A stretch of 64,000 bases of DNA from an uncultured Bacteroidales bacterium (GTDB taxonomy: Bacteria; Bacteroidota; Bacteroidia; Bacteroidales; Bacteroidaceae). The stretch spans positions 1 through 64,000 of the forward strand of contig CAMYYY010000006.1 of NCBI GenBank assembly GCA_947303715.1, read 5' to 3'. A model generated the notes under the pieces. It worked only from the letters and a program-made list of their open reading frames with translations, was not told the DNA's origin and ran no database searches. Positions 19,383-27,395 of the stretch are shown piece after piece (the stretch's first letter is position 1; each line of letters begins with the position of its first letter). Both the position numbers and the translations under genes were made by a program.

Positions 19383-19460
19383 CTATGAACCAGCGGAACA
19401 CCCTATGAGGATGAGAGTCGAGAGAATGAGGGTTATGGTTTTAATCCACTGCATACACAT
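19383..19460 (-). CDS. Tiny lipoprotein-like ORF (25 aa), not in supplied ORF track
   Basis: Reverse complement: ATG TGT ATG CAG TGG ATT AAA ... TAG = MCMQWIKTITLILSTLILIGCSAGS* with lipobox-like LIGC. Confidence 0.55.
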   Translation of the reverse strand: MCMQWIKTITLILSTLILIGCSAGS

Positions 19461-19501
19461 AGGTTTTTTTCTTAACTCTTAATTCTTAACTCTTAATTCC
19501 A

Positions 19502-19606
19502 TCAGAGGCAGCTTTGAACCGAGAGCGTGCCCACAATCGCCGTCAGCACGGCAATCACAATTTCGAGTATCTTTTTCCATGAGATTTTAGCGGTTACGGT
19601 ATACAT
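19502..19606 (-). CDS. Smalltalk-like small membrane protein (34 aa), not in supplied ORF track
   Basis: Reverse complement translates MYTVTAKISWKKILEIVIAVLTAIVGTLSVQSCL*; sits between the HU-like and cell-wall hydrolase genes, as expected for the smalltalk family. Confidence 0.7.
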   Translation of the reverse strand: MYTVTAKISWKKILEIVIAVLTAIVGTLSVQSCL

Positions 19607-19779
19607 AAGAAATCGTTTTTAGATAGTTGTTTTTTGAGTTAAGAATTAAGAGTTAAGAGTTAAGAAAGAATGTTCCGGTATGTCGCATTCCGTTTCAGAG
19701 TTAATTTTGAGAGCCGTATGCAGAGCTATTTTTCTTAACTCTTAATTCTTAACTCTTAACTCATAGCGAGCGCTCTCGC

Positions 19780-20196
19780 TTACGCGAGAAGCTCGCTGGG
19801 CACGCGCTTCAGCTGGCGGTTGGTGCGCACATAGCGGAGCAGGTCGGCATCGGCACGGAAGCGGATACCGCAGCCCTTGATGTACGACGCCGGGTCGAAC
19901 GCCTCCAGCGGAATCACGCTCTGGGCGAAGCACTTGCTGTTGAGGTTAGCCTGCAGCGCGCCGATCTCCTGCAGCACGATGCGCTGGCCCTGGAGCAGGT
20001 GCGTCTTGATGAACTCCTTGGCAGCCGTCAGCACAGCCACGACGTCCGCCTTGGTGACGGTGGTGGCAAACTGGATGTCCTCGGCGAGGCTCTTGAAGTC
20101 ATAGTCGCCGGTCTTCACGGCGCGGTTGGTGGCGTAGTCGACGCCCTCGGCACCATTCGGGTTGGTGCAACCCACAATCTGATAAGTAATAGGCAT
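19780..20196 (-). CDS. HU-family DNA-binding-like protein
   Basis: 'AEDIQFATTVTKADVVAVLTAAKEFIKTHLLQGQRIVLQEIGALQANLNSK' HU-like core. Confidence 0.75.
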   Translation of the reverse strand: MPITYQIVGCTNPNGAEGVDYATNRAVKTGDYDFKSLAEDIQFATTVTKADVVAVLTAAKEFIKTHLLQGQRIVLQEIGALQANLNSKCFAQSVIPLEAFDPASYIKGCGIRFRADADLLRYVRTNRQLKRVPSELLA

Positions 20197-20383
20197 AGTT
20201 TTAAATAGTTAAGAGTTAAGAATTAAGAGTTAAGAAAAATAGTTTTGGTTATGCGCATACAAGACTATTCACGATGCAAAGATAATACATCTGTTTTTGC
20301 CAGTTTCCGATGGCAGCGTAGGGTATCTCTCGCGCCGATTCCGCCCAACTATGAACTATGCATTATGAACTATGAACTGAAGA

Positions 20384-20770
20384 TTACGCAGCCATAGCGG
20401 CGTAATCTTCTTTGTCCGGAACGGGTCCGAGGAAGTGCAGGATGGCAGCCACGTGGGCGGGCTGGAACAGCTTGGCCGTGTCGCAGGGAGAGATGTCGCG
20501 GAGCACGTCGGAGAGATAGACGTTCCCGTCGTCGCGTGCCAGCGCGCGGTCGTCGTCCGAGAGCCGTCCCACCGGCTGCCGCGCATGCAGGATTTCGTAG
20601 TATAGCGCTTTGCGTGCCAGTTCGCCCTTCGGCTCATCGGGGAAGTACAGGCCAGCAAGCTCCCGCTTCGTCATCGTGCGCACGGGTGTGAGCGCGTCAA
20701 TCGAGAAAGTGTACGTGCGTGTGCGCCCCTTGCAGGGGTAGAGCGTGAAATATACAGCAGATTGAATCAT
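20384..20770 (-). CDS. DUF4248-like small protein
   Basis: 'MTKRELAGLYFPDEPKGELARKALYYEI...AHVAAILHFLGPVP'; context with HU/primase. Confidence 0.5.
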   Translation of the reverse strand: MIQSAVYFTLYPCKGRTRTYTFSIDALTPVRTMTKRELAGLYFPDEPKGELARKALYYEILHARQPVGRLSDDDRALARDDGNVYLSDVLRDISPCDTAKLFQPAHVAAILHFLGPVPDKEDYAAMAA

Positions 20771-20907
20771 AAGCATACAGATTAGAAATAACGTAGTGGA
20801 ATAAATTTTTAACGCAATGGAATGAGCCGTCAGCTCTTTTAGTTAAGAATTAAGAGTTAAGAGTTAAGAAAAAATGTTCTGCAAGATAAAGAACAAGTCC
20901 CGGAGCA

Positions 20908-21150
20908 GCCAGCGCCCTGAAGGGGCAGAGGGCTTCCAGCCCAGGGCAACGCCCTGGGGTAACAGGATTGCATGGGTAGTTTCGCCCTGAAGGGGCAAAA
21001 GCACGATTCACGGAACACATACCTCTCGTCATAATCAATAAAACTCTTCTAAAGCTTTTGCCCTTTCAGGGCGCAGTTACAATGGGTCGTACTTTTCCCA
21101 GGGCGCTGCCCTGGGCTATGTGCTTGCTGCCCCTCCGGGGCGTTCCTACG
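20908..21150. repeat. REP/BIME-like palindromic repeat cluster
   Basis: gccctgaaggggc, cccagggcaacgccctggg, tttcgccctgaaggggcaaaagc then the mirror set gcttttgccctttcagggcg, cccagggcgctgccctggg, gcccctccggggc. Confidence 0.85.
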
Positions 21151-21183
21151 GCCGTTCTACAGGCCGGAGGCCGTTCATAATTG

Positions 21184-22137
21184 TCAATTGTCAATTAGCG
21201 AGTTCTTCACGTAGAATTCGCTAAAGTCCTTGCAGCCGGGGGGCAGCTGGTGGTGCTCGATGTTGGGCAGCACGTCGCGCAGTTGCAGGAAGAGGCGTTC
21301 GCCGGGTGCGTCGCGGTCGGGGTACATGTGGAACCGTGTGGCGCGTTCGTCGCCGAGCGACCTGAGGAGGGCAATGTCCTTCGGCATCAGCAGGGTGGCC
21401 GACGGGATGGCGACAGCCTTGTGTCCCGCCGAGAGCATCGCCCAGCAGTCCGAGCAGCCCTCGGTAATGTAGAGCGCCTCGCCCGTGGCGAGCCTGTCCA
21501 GCACCGGCAGGTTGTAGATGCTGCACGCCGCCCCGGCGGGGAAGCGGAAGCGTGGCGAGCCCCCCGGCCGCAGGTTGCGGTTCTGGATGCCGATGAGGCG
21601 GCCGTCGCGGTCGAAGTAGGGAATCTGCAGCCAGTCCGTGCCCTGTCGGTCGCGCCACGACGTCAGGCGGCACCACGTGACCACGCGCTCGTCCAGCCGT
21701 CGCTCATCGAAGAGGAACCGCCGTGCCGCCTCGCTCAGCCACGGCCGTTGGAAGAACCGCTCGTAGCGACGCGCGTCGAACGTAGCGGCCGCCTCGCCCG
21801 CCAACCGCTCCCCGCTAACCGCCAACCCATCATCCGCTAACCGATAACCGCTAACCGCTAACCCATCGCCCGCTAACCCAAACTCCCCTCCCAGCCAGCG
21901 GCAGGCGTCGAGGAAGTCCTTACCGAGGTAGCGCATCACCAGGTCGATGGTGTCGCCGTGCGCCCCGCACGTGAAGCAACGCCACGTGCCCCGCCCCGGG
22001 CGGAACGACAGCGAGGCATGATGGTCGTCGTGGAACGGGCAGAGGCACATGTGCCTCGTGACGTGCAGCCCGAGCCGCTCCGCGACCCCCTCGATGGGGA
22101 GGTCGCGGAGCTTCTGAAGGTCATATCGGTCCATCAT
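21184..22137 (-). CDS. DNA primase-like (CHC2 zinc finger + Toprim)
   Basis: 'CLCPFHDDHHASLSFRPGRGTWRCFTCGAHGDTIDLV' zinc finger; 'LYITEGCSDCWAMLSAGHKAVAIPSAT' Toprim. Confidence 0.88.
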   Translation of the reverse strand: MMDRYDLQKLRDLPIEGVAERLGLHVTRHMCLCPFHDDHHASLSFRPGRGTWRCFTCGAHGDTIDLVMRYLGKDFLDACRWLGGEFGLAGDGLAVSGYRLADDGLAVSGERLAGEAAATFDARRYERFFQRPWLSEAARRFLFDERRLDERVVTWCRLTSWRDRQGTDWLQIPYFDRDGRLIGIQNRNLRPGGSPRFRFPAGAACSIYNLPVLDRLATGEALYITEGCSDCWAMLSAGHKAVAIPSATLLMPKDIALLRSLGDERATRFHMYPDRDAPGERLFLQLRDVLPNIEHHQLPPGCKDFSEFYVKNSLIDN

Positions 22138-22139
22138 CG

Positions 22140-23513
22140 TCAATTGTCAATTATCACCAGTTGACTTGTTGACTCATTCCGGGTTTTACGTTTCCGTTTC
22201 CCGTCGGCGACCTCACCCCGGAGGTACTCGTCCGTCTTCGTGTAGAGCCCCGTCTTCTCCGAGTAGGTGATGAACCCGCGGTACACCCACACGCTCAACT
22301 GGTTCCGAGTGCTCTCCTTCGACTTGCCGGCACTTACGCGGAGAGCCTCCAGCTCGGCCTCGTTGAACGTGTCGGGCAGGCTGTCCAGCATGTTCTTCGG
22401 CCCCGTCTTCGAGGCTTCGGCTTTGTCGACGTCGCCGCCCTTCAGCATGTCGCCCAGCACCTGGTACTTGCTCCACAGGTCGTGCCACACGAGCCACTCC
22501 ACCACCTCGCCCATGGAGCGCGTGAAGGTCTGGTCGTTCAGCACCCAGAGGATGCAGCCGGCCTTCCATGCCGACACGAGGCTGCGCTTCGAGATGTCCC
22601 ACAGCACGTCGTCGTCGGTCAGGTCGCCCAGCGAGGCCATGTCGGCCGCCAGGCGGTTCACCAGCTCGTTCAGCGGACGGACGATGAAGCGGCCCTTCGT
22701 CGTGTCGAGTCGCACGAGGTACTCGTCCAGCTCGCGGTAGAACTCGTCGGGGAACTTGCCCACGCGTGGAATCCTGCCCTCGCGGCTCTGACGGGCCTTG
22801 TAGCTGAACACCATGCGGCCGAAGGTGCCGTTGAAGAGGTCGTTCTTATAGAACTTGCGCGCAGCAAACGGGGTGGACGAGACCGTCAGGCAGGTGCGCA
22901 GCAGCGGATTGCCCACCACGCCGTCGGCCGTGGCACGCAGGGCGCCCGCCCGCTGGCGGTCGTAGATGTTGCGTAGCATCTGCGTCACCTGCTTGTGGCC
23001 GCCGCAGAGGGCGTCGAGCATCTCCACCTCGGGCATGTTCAGGTACTGCGTGCGTCCGCCCAGGCACTCGCAGGCCACCGAGTTCTGCAGGTAGGCCGCG
23101 CGCGTCATGTCCGACGGCGGAAACCAGAAGGCCGCCTCCGGGCGTGCCGGCTTTTCCTTGTTCGCCCCGCGGGTCTTCACCGTCCTCTGCCACTCCACGA
23201 GGCGTTTCAGCTCCGCCTCGTCGTGCTGGCGCAGGTCGCGGCACAAGGCTTCCACCAGTAGCGACAGCTGCCCCTTGTTGCAGCCGGTGTCGGCCACCAG
23301 ATGGGCCATCTGCCCGCACAACTCCTTCCATGTGTGGTCGGGATACTGGAATTCCGCGCCGCTGACGTGCGCGCCAAGAATGGGGAAAAACATCGGAACA
23401 AGCGGTTCCTGCATGTCTTTCGAGGCCTGTGAGAGCAAGATTTTGATACATTCCGTACCCTTTCCGAGCATCGGCATGGACGGAGCAGTAGGTTTTGTAA
23501 TGTCGTATGTCAT
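22140..23513 (-). CDS. DUF3987-like protein
   Basis: Length, position 5' of the primase, and resemblance to the Bacteroidales DUF3987 family ('TVSSTPFAARKFYKNDLFNGTFGRMVFSYKARQ'). Confidence 0.55.
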   Translation of the reverse strand: MTYDITKPTAPSMPMLGKGTECIKILLSQASKDMQEPLVPMFFPILGAHVSGAEFQYPDHTWKELCGQMAHLVADTGCNKGQLSLLVEALCRDLRQHDEAELKRLVEWQRTVKTRGANKEKPARPEAAFWFPPSDMTRAAYLQNSVACECLGGRTQYLNMPEVEMLDALCGGHKQVTQMLRNIYDRQRAGALRATADGVVGNPLLRTCLTVSSTPFAARKFYKNDLFNGTFGRMVFSYKARQSREGRIPRVGKFPDEFYRELDEYLVRLDTTKGRFIVRPLNELVNRLAADMASLGDLTDDDVLWDISKRSLVSAWKAGCILWVLNDQTFTRSMGEVVEWLVWHDLWSKYQVLGDMLKGGDVDKAEASKTGPKNMLDSLPDTFNEAELEALRVSAGKSKESTRNQLSVWVYRGFITYSEKTGLYTKTDEYLRGEVADGKRKRKTRNESTSQLVIIDN

Positions 23514-23546
23514 TGTCTGATTGCTTTTTAGATGAAACGAATCGTA

Positions 23547-23720
23547 GCCGGGTATGTCAATTACAGTTATGTCAGTTATTTTTTAAAGGGTATCATTCTC
23601 GCTTTCCTACCTTATTTTATATTATAATATATTAATTATTAATTAATTATATAAAGGAGAATTGAGAAAACACATACCCTCAAAAACCTAATTGTAATTG
23701 ACATAACTGACATACCCGGC
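23547..23720. repeat. Inverted-repeat element with AT-rich centre
   Basis: gccgggtatgtca at 23547-23559 and reverse complement tgacatacccggc at 23708-23720; each arm holds two TATGTCARTTA motifs; inner agggtat/ataccct pair. Confidence 0.85.
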
Positions 23721-23736
23721 CACACAACTCACTCTC

Positions 23737-24219
23737 CTACACGCCCTTCTTCCCTATGAGGCCCCCCACGATGCAGAGTTCGTCAGCCGCCTCGTAACAG
23801 AAATCTTTGAAGGAAAAGTCCTTGGTAAACCTTGGCGGGATGTTGAAAGTAGGGTAGAGGGTGCCGTCCTTCCCTCGGTGGATGTTCACGCGTACGCCGC
23901 GGTAGACAAACGGGTTGCGCGTGTTCTGGCGCGTCTTCTGCAGGCGGGCGTTCTCGATGAAGGTGAAGTGGTCGTCGTCGTCGCGTACGATGGCGCCGCC
24001 CAGCAGCTCGCCCTCGTTCATGCCGCCCGGCTTGCGGGTCAGCAGCTTCAGGTCCACACACAGCTCGGTGTGCGGGTAGAGGCCGCCCGGCATCCGCCGG
24101 CGGAACGCCGCAGCAAGGGGTTCGTTACTCTGGAGGCAAATTTTAATCACCTCACCTACCGACTTCGGCTCGTGCTTCTCAGCGCCGAGTCTTTTTCCTG
24201 TAATAAAATCTTTTGCCAT
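23737..24219 (-). CDS. Hypothetical protein in primase module
   Basis: 160-aa ORF co-oriented with neighbours; no recognised domain. Confidence 0.65.
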   Translation of the reverse strand: MAKDFITGKRLGAEKHEPKSVGEVIKICLQSNEPLAAAFRRRMPGGLYPHTELCVDLKLLTRKPGGMNEGELLGGAIVRDDDDHFTFIENARLQKTRQNTRNPFVYRGVRVNIHRGKDGTLYPTFNIPPRFTKDFSFKDFCYEAADELCIVGGLIGKKGV

Positions 24220-24282
24220 ATTACAAATAGATTTTAGGGCGGTTCGACCATCTGCTTAGCCCATAGCCTAAGACGGCCAAGA

Positions 24283-24297
24283 ACTGAACCGTTCAGT
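24283..24297. promoter_or_regulatory. Operator-like palindrome ACTGAAC-C-GTTCAGT
   Basis: Perfect 7-bp inverted repeat with 1-nt centre upstream of the minus-strand gene starting at 24219. Confidence 0.45.
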
Positions 24298-24328
24298 CCT
24301 CGGCAATGGGGAAACCACCCCCCGGCAC

Positions 24329-24487
24329 GTAAGCACTTTCGCCGGATTTGCTTACACGCTTTCGGAACGGCACAAAGCGAATGCCGGAACACCCTGTATA
24401 TAAAGAGTGTTCCGGCCGGAAAAAAATTTCAAAAAAAAGTGTTCGTGCTTACATCGTTGCTTACAGGGACACGAAATCGCTTACACG
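24329..24487. repeat. Five GCTTAC(A) repeats (four direct, one inverted)
   Basis: GTAAGC 24329-24334; GCTTACACG 24350-24358; GCTTACA 24447-24453; GCTTACA 24459-24465; GCTTACACG 24479-24487. Confidence 0.8.
24383..24416 (-). terminator. Hairpin, likely terminator of upstream minus-strand gene
   Basis: gccggaacac ... gtgttccggc 10-bp stem, 14-nt loop. Confidence 0.5.
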
Positions 24488-24489
24488 CG

Positions 24490-26070
24490 TCAGATTCCTT
24501 TTGTCGAGCGAAGCTCACCCGAAAGGACGGCCCGCAGGGCGGCATCCCTCGTGTCGTAATCCTCATCGCCGCCCCCTTTGCGTTGCGGTAACGGATTGTT
24601 GATGTCGAGAATATATACGGTCGCATCAATCCCAAACGCGTCCTCATCGGCCAGACGGTTTCGGTCGAAATTGGGTGTCAGCCCAAACTGCTCCCTGACC
24701 ATCGACGATGCCGACTGCCTTTTCTGTCCTTCGATAAAGGGCTGCTTCAATAGCTTTTGCAGAAGCGACGTCAAGACCGTTGTGCTGGCCTTCCACGCGA
24801 TGTCGCAATGGCGGGGCTCGCCCTCGAAGAGAGCCTCGAAGTCGTCTGTGGTCGTCTTGCCGTCTATCCAGCCCCACTTGTTCCACCTCTCAAAGACAAG
24901 TTTCACCCTCTCGCCCTGCCTCCTCAGAACGCCCTTGTTGCCATGGGTGTAGTACTTGAGCGTCATGGGCTTGCCGGCGGGCTTTTTCGCGACACCCTTC
25001 GCGGGCTTTCGCGCCGTCCGGCGTTTGTCCGCCTTCGGCTCCGCGGCAGCCACAGGCCCTGCGGCGGCAAACGCCTCCAGCACGGCCACGTGCGCGTAGA
25101 TTAGATAGAGGTTCGTGCGCGAGAAGCGGCCATAGTAGAGCACCTTGGCGAAGGCTTTTTCATCCTCCTCCCCCTCGACGGGAAAGAGGAACGCCTTGGG
25201 CATGGCGTCCGTGAGCGCCGTGCGGATGCCGTCGAGCGCCTGCTCCCGCTTTGCCCCCTCGGGGTATTTGAGGGCGAACTTCGACAGGAATCCGTCGTTC
25301 TGACTCAGGTGGTGGCGCACATACTCCATCTGCGCGCGGTAGATGGCGAGGGGCCCGCCGTTGCTGATGAACCGATGGAACGACGATTCGATGGCCTGCG
25401 TCGGCGAGAGCACGTCGAACGCGTCGCACCAGGTGTTCAGCTGTTCCAGCACCCTCACCCTGTACGACTGGTCCTCGGCACAGAGCGAGCAGTCCTTCAT
25501 CTTCAGATAGCGTTCCGCCAGCGGCAGCAGCACGTCGGGGTCGGTACTGTTCATGATCTTCGTGCAGAGCGCCACCAGGTCCCTCTCCTCCTTCCTGACA
25601 GGTATGTCGGCCGGGTGGATGAAGGAAAAGGGCTTAAACCGGCCGTAGTATTCCTCCTCCATCTCCAGCGCCAGCAGCTCCTCGTCGCAGGGCAGCAGCA
25701 CGTAGATGGTGCCCACGGGCCTGCCGGGAACCATGGTGAGGTCTTCCCACGTCAGGACGCGCGCCAGCGTGGCGCCCCCGAATGTCGTCCTGCCGATGAT
25801 CATGCGCACCAGGATGCAGAAGTCCGTGCCGACGTAGCCTATGCGCACGGTATTGCCCCCGCCGGCGTCCATGTAGGCCGCCACGGCCTTCACATCCACG
25901 GGGTTGTCATCCTCGCTATGAAGCGTCACCTCCCGTCCCGCAGCCAGCGCCTCCACCACGGCCTGATAGTTTTCGTCACTCATATACCTCACCCCCACGA
26001 TGGGTACGATGATGTTCCTCGTGCCCCCTGCACGCGGCGTTTCAAAAGCATTTTCAGTCATCCTGTTCAT
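24490..26070 (-). CDS. HIRAN-like N-terminus fused through a basic linker to an unknown C-terminal domain
   Basis: 'VPIVGVRYMSDENYQAVVEALAAGREVTLHSEDDNPVDVKAVAAYM...VRIGYVGTDFC' resembles HIRAN; linker 'AEPKADKRRTARKPAKGVAKKPAGKP'. Confidence 0.55.
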   Translation of the reverse strand: MNRMTENAFETPRAGGTRNIIVPIVGVRYMSDENYQAVVEALAAGREVTLHSEDDNPVDVKAVAAYMDAGGGNTVRIGYVGTDFCILVRMIIGRTTFGGATLARVLTWEDLTMVPGRPVGTIYVLLPCDEELLALEMEEEYYGRFKPFSFIHPADIPVRKEERDLVALCTKIMNSTDPDVLLPLAERYLKMKDCSLCAEDQSYRVRVLEQLNTWCDAFDVLSPTQAIESSFHRFISNGGPLAIYRAQMEYVRHHLSQNDGFLSKFALKYPEGAKREQALDGIRTALTDAMPKAFLFPVEGEEDEKAFAKVLYYGRFSRTNLYLIYAHVAVLEAFAAAGPVAAAEPKADKRRTARKPAKGVAKKPAGKPMTLKYYTHGNKGVLRRQGERVKLVFERWNKWGWIDGKTTTDDFEALFEGEPRHCDIAWKASTTVLTSLLQKLLKQPFIEGQKRQSASSMVREQFGLTPNFDRNRLADEDAFGIDATVYILDINNPLPQRKGGGDEDYDTRDAALRAVLSGELRSTKGI

Positions 26071-26337
26071 ACAACAATCTTTATAACCAAAAAAGAGATA
26101 ATACGCCACAAATGTACCCATTTCCCCCCGCCCCGCCAAGCCTTTTCAACAAAAATTCATCGAAACAGAAAATTTAACACGCTTGTACGGGAATATGGTA
26201 CACGTTTCGCTTATCTTTGCATAATTTTACGAACCTGCCCCGCTTCCTGGTGATTCTTTTTTTCATTTTTCTGCGGAGGAATGAGCCTTTTCTCATTTTT
26301 TTTCGCTATTTTTGCATCAGAATTAGATGCCAAGGAT

Positions 26338-27351
26338 ATGCCAGTTGACAAACAAGTACTGTTGCGTTATCAGGTTCTGAACAAATGTTTCCGGAACCAG
26401 TTCAGGGAATACACCCTCGACGACCTTGTCGAGGAGTGCAACAAGGTTCTGCGTGAACAGGACAGGCCTGAAGTTTCCAAGCGCACCATACAGAACGATA
26501 TCGCCACGCTGGAAACTGAATACGACATAGAGCTTGACCGAAACCTTCGCCAGGGCCGCAAACGTCTCTACCGCTATGCCGATGCCGACTACACGCTACC
26601 CCTGTTTCGCATCAACGACGAGGAGCGCCACAAGATTCACGATGCCATCCATGTCCTGAGCCAGTTCGAGGGGGAGCCGCTCTACGACTGGGCACGCATC
26701 ATCCTGATGCAGATCGAAGGCGGCCTGTTCGACGAAAACGCGTCGCCCGTCGTCTCGTTCCAGACGAACCTCGACCTGAAGGGCCTCGACCATTTCGGGC
26801 AGCTGCTGCAGGCCATCATCGCCAAGCGTGTGCTGAAGCTCAGCTATACCCCCTACGGAAAGCCGCAGATTACGGCCACCGTCTATCCTTATTATCTCAA
26901 GGAGTATAACGACCGATGGTACCTGATTGCCCAGGTCAGGGGCTACGGCACTTTTGCCCATTACGCCCTCGACAGGATTGACAGCTTCAGGGAGCTGGCC
27001 TTGCCATACAAAGAACCGGAAACGGAGTTCGACGAATATTTCGACGATGTGGTAGGCGTGACGGTACCCGAAGGAGACCCGGAAAATATCATCCTAAAAG
27101 TCAGCAAGCCCCGCTTTGAGTACATCCGCACCAAGCCACTCCACCTCACCCAGCGCATCAGGGAAGAAAACGACGACTTTGCCGTCGTAACCATCAACGT
27201 GAAGGTCAACAAGGAGTTGGAGTCTCTTCTCCTCTCTTATGGCGACAGCCTGGAAGTGCTTGCCCCAGAAAGTATTAGGAAAAAGATGGCTCAAACCACG
27301 CAGGCCATGCATCAAAAATATCTTGAACCATGCAAAAAACCTGCACAGTAA
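26338..27351 (+). CDS. WYL-domain transcriptional regulator
   Basis: N-terminal HTH 'VSKRTIQNDIATLETEYDIELDR', 'VLKLSYTPYGKPQITATVYPYYLKEYNDRWYLIAQVRG...YALDRID' WYL core; start placed after TATTTTTG (26307-26314). Confidence 0.9.
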   Translation: MPVDKQVLLRYQVLNKCFRNQFREYTLDDLVEECNKVLREQDRPEVSKRTIQNDIATLETEYDIELDRNLRQGRKRLYRYADADYTLPLFRINDEERHKIHDAIHVLSQFEGEPLYDWARIILMQIEGGLFDENASPVVSFQTNLDLKGLDHFGQLLQAIIAKRVLKLSYTPYGKPQITATVYPYYLKEYNDRWYLIAQVRGYGTFAHYALDRIDSFRELALPYKEPETEFDEYFDDVVGVTVPEGDPENIILKVSKPRFEYIRTKPLHLTQRIREENDDFAVVTINVKVNKELESLLLSYGDSLEVLAPESIRKKMAQTTQAMHQKYLEPCKKPAQ

Positions 27352-27395
27352 CGCAGTAATTTTGCGGCGTCAAACCAAAAAACACAGAGAAAAAC

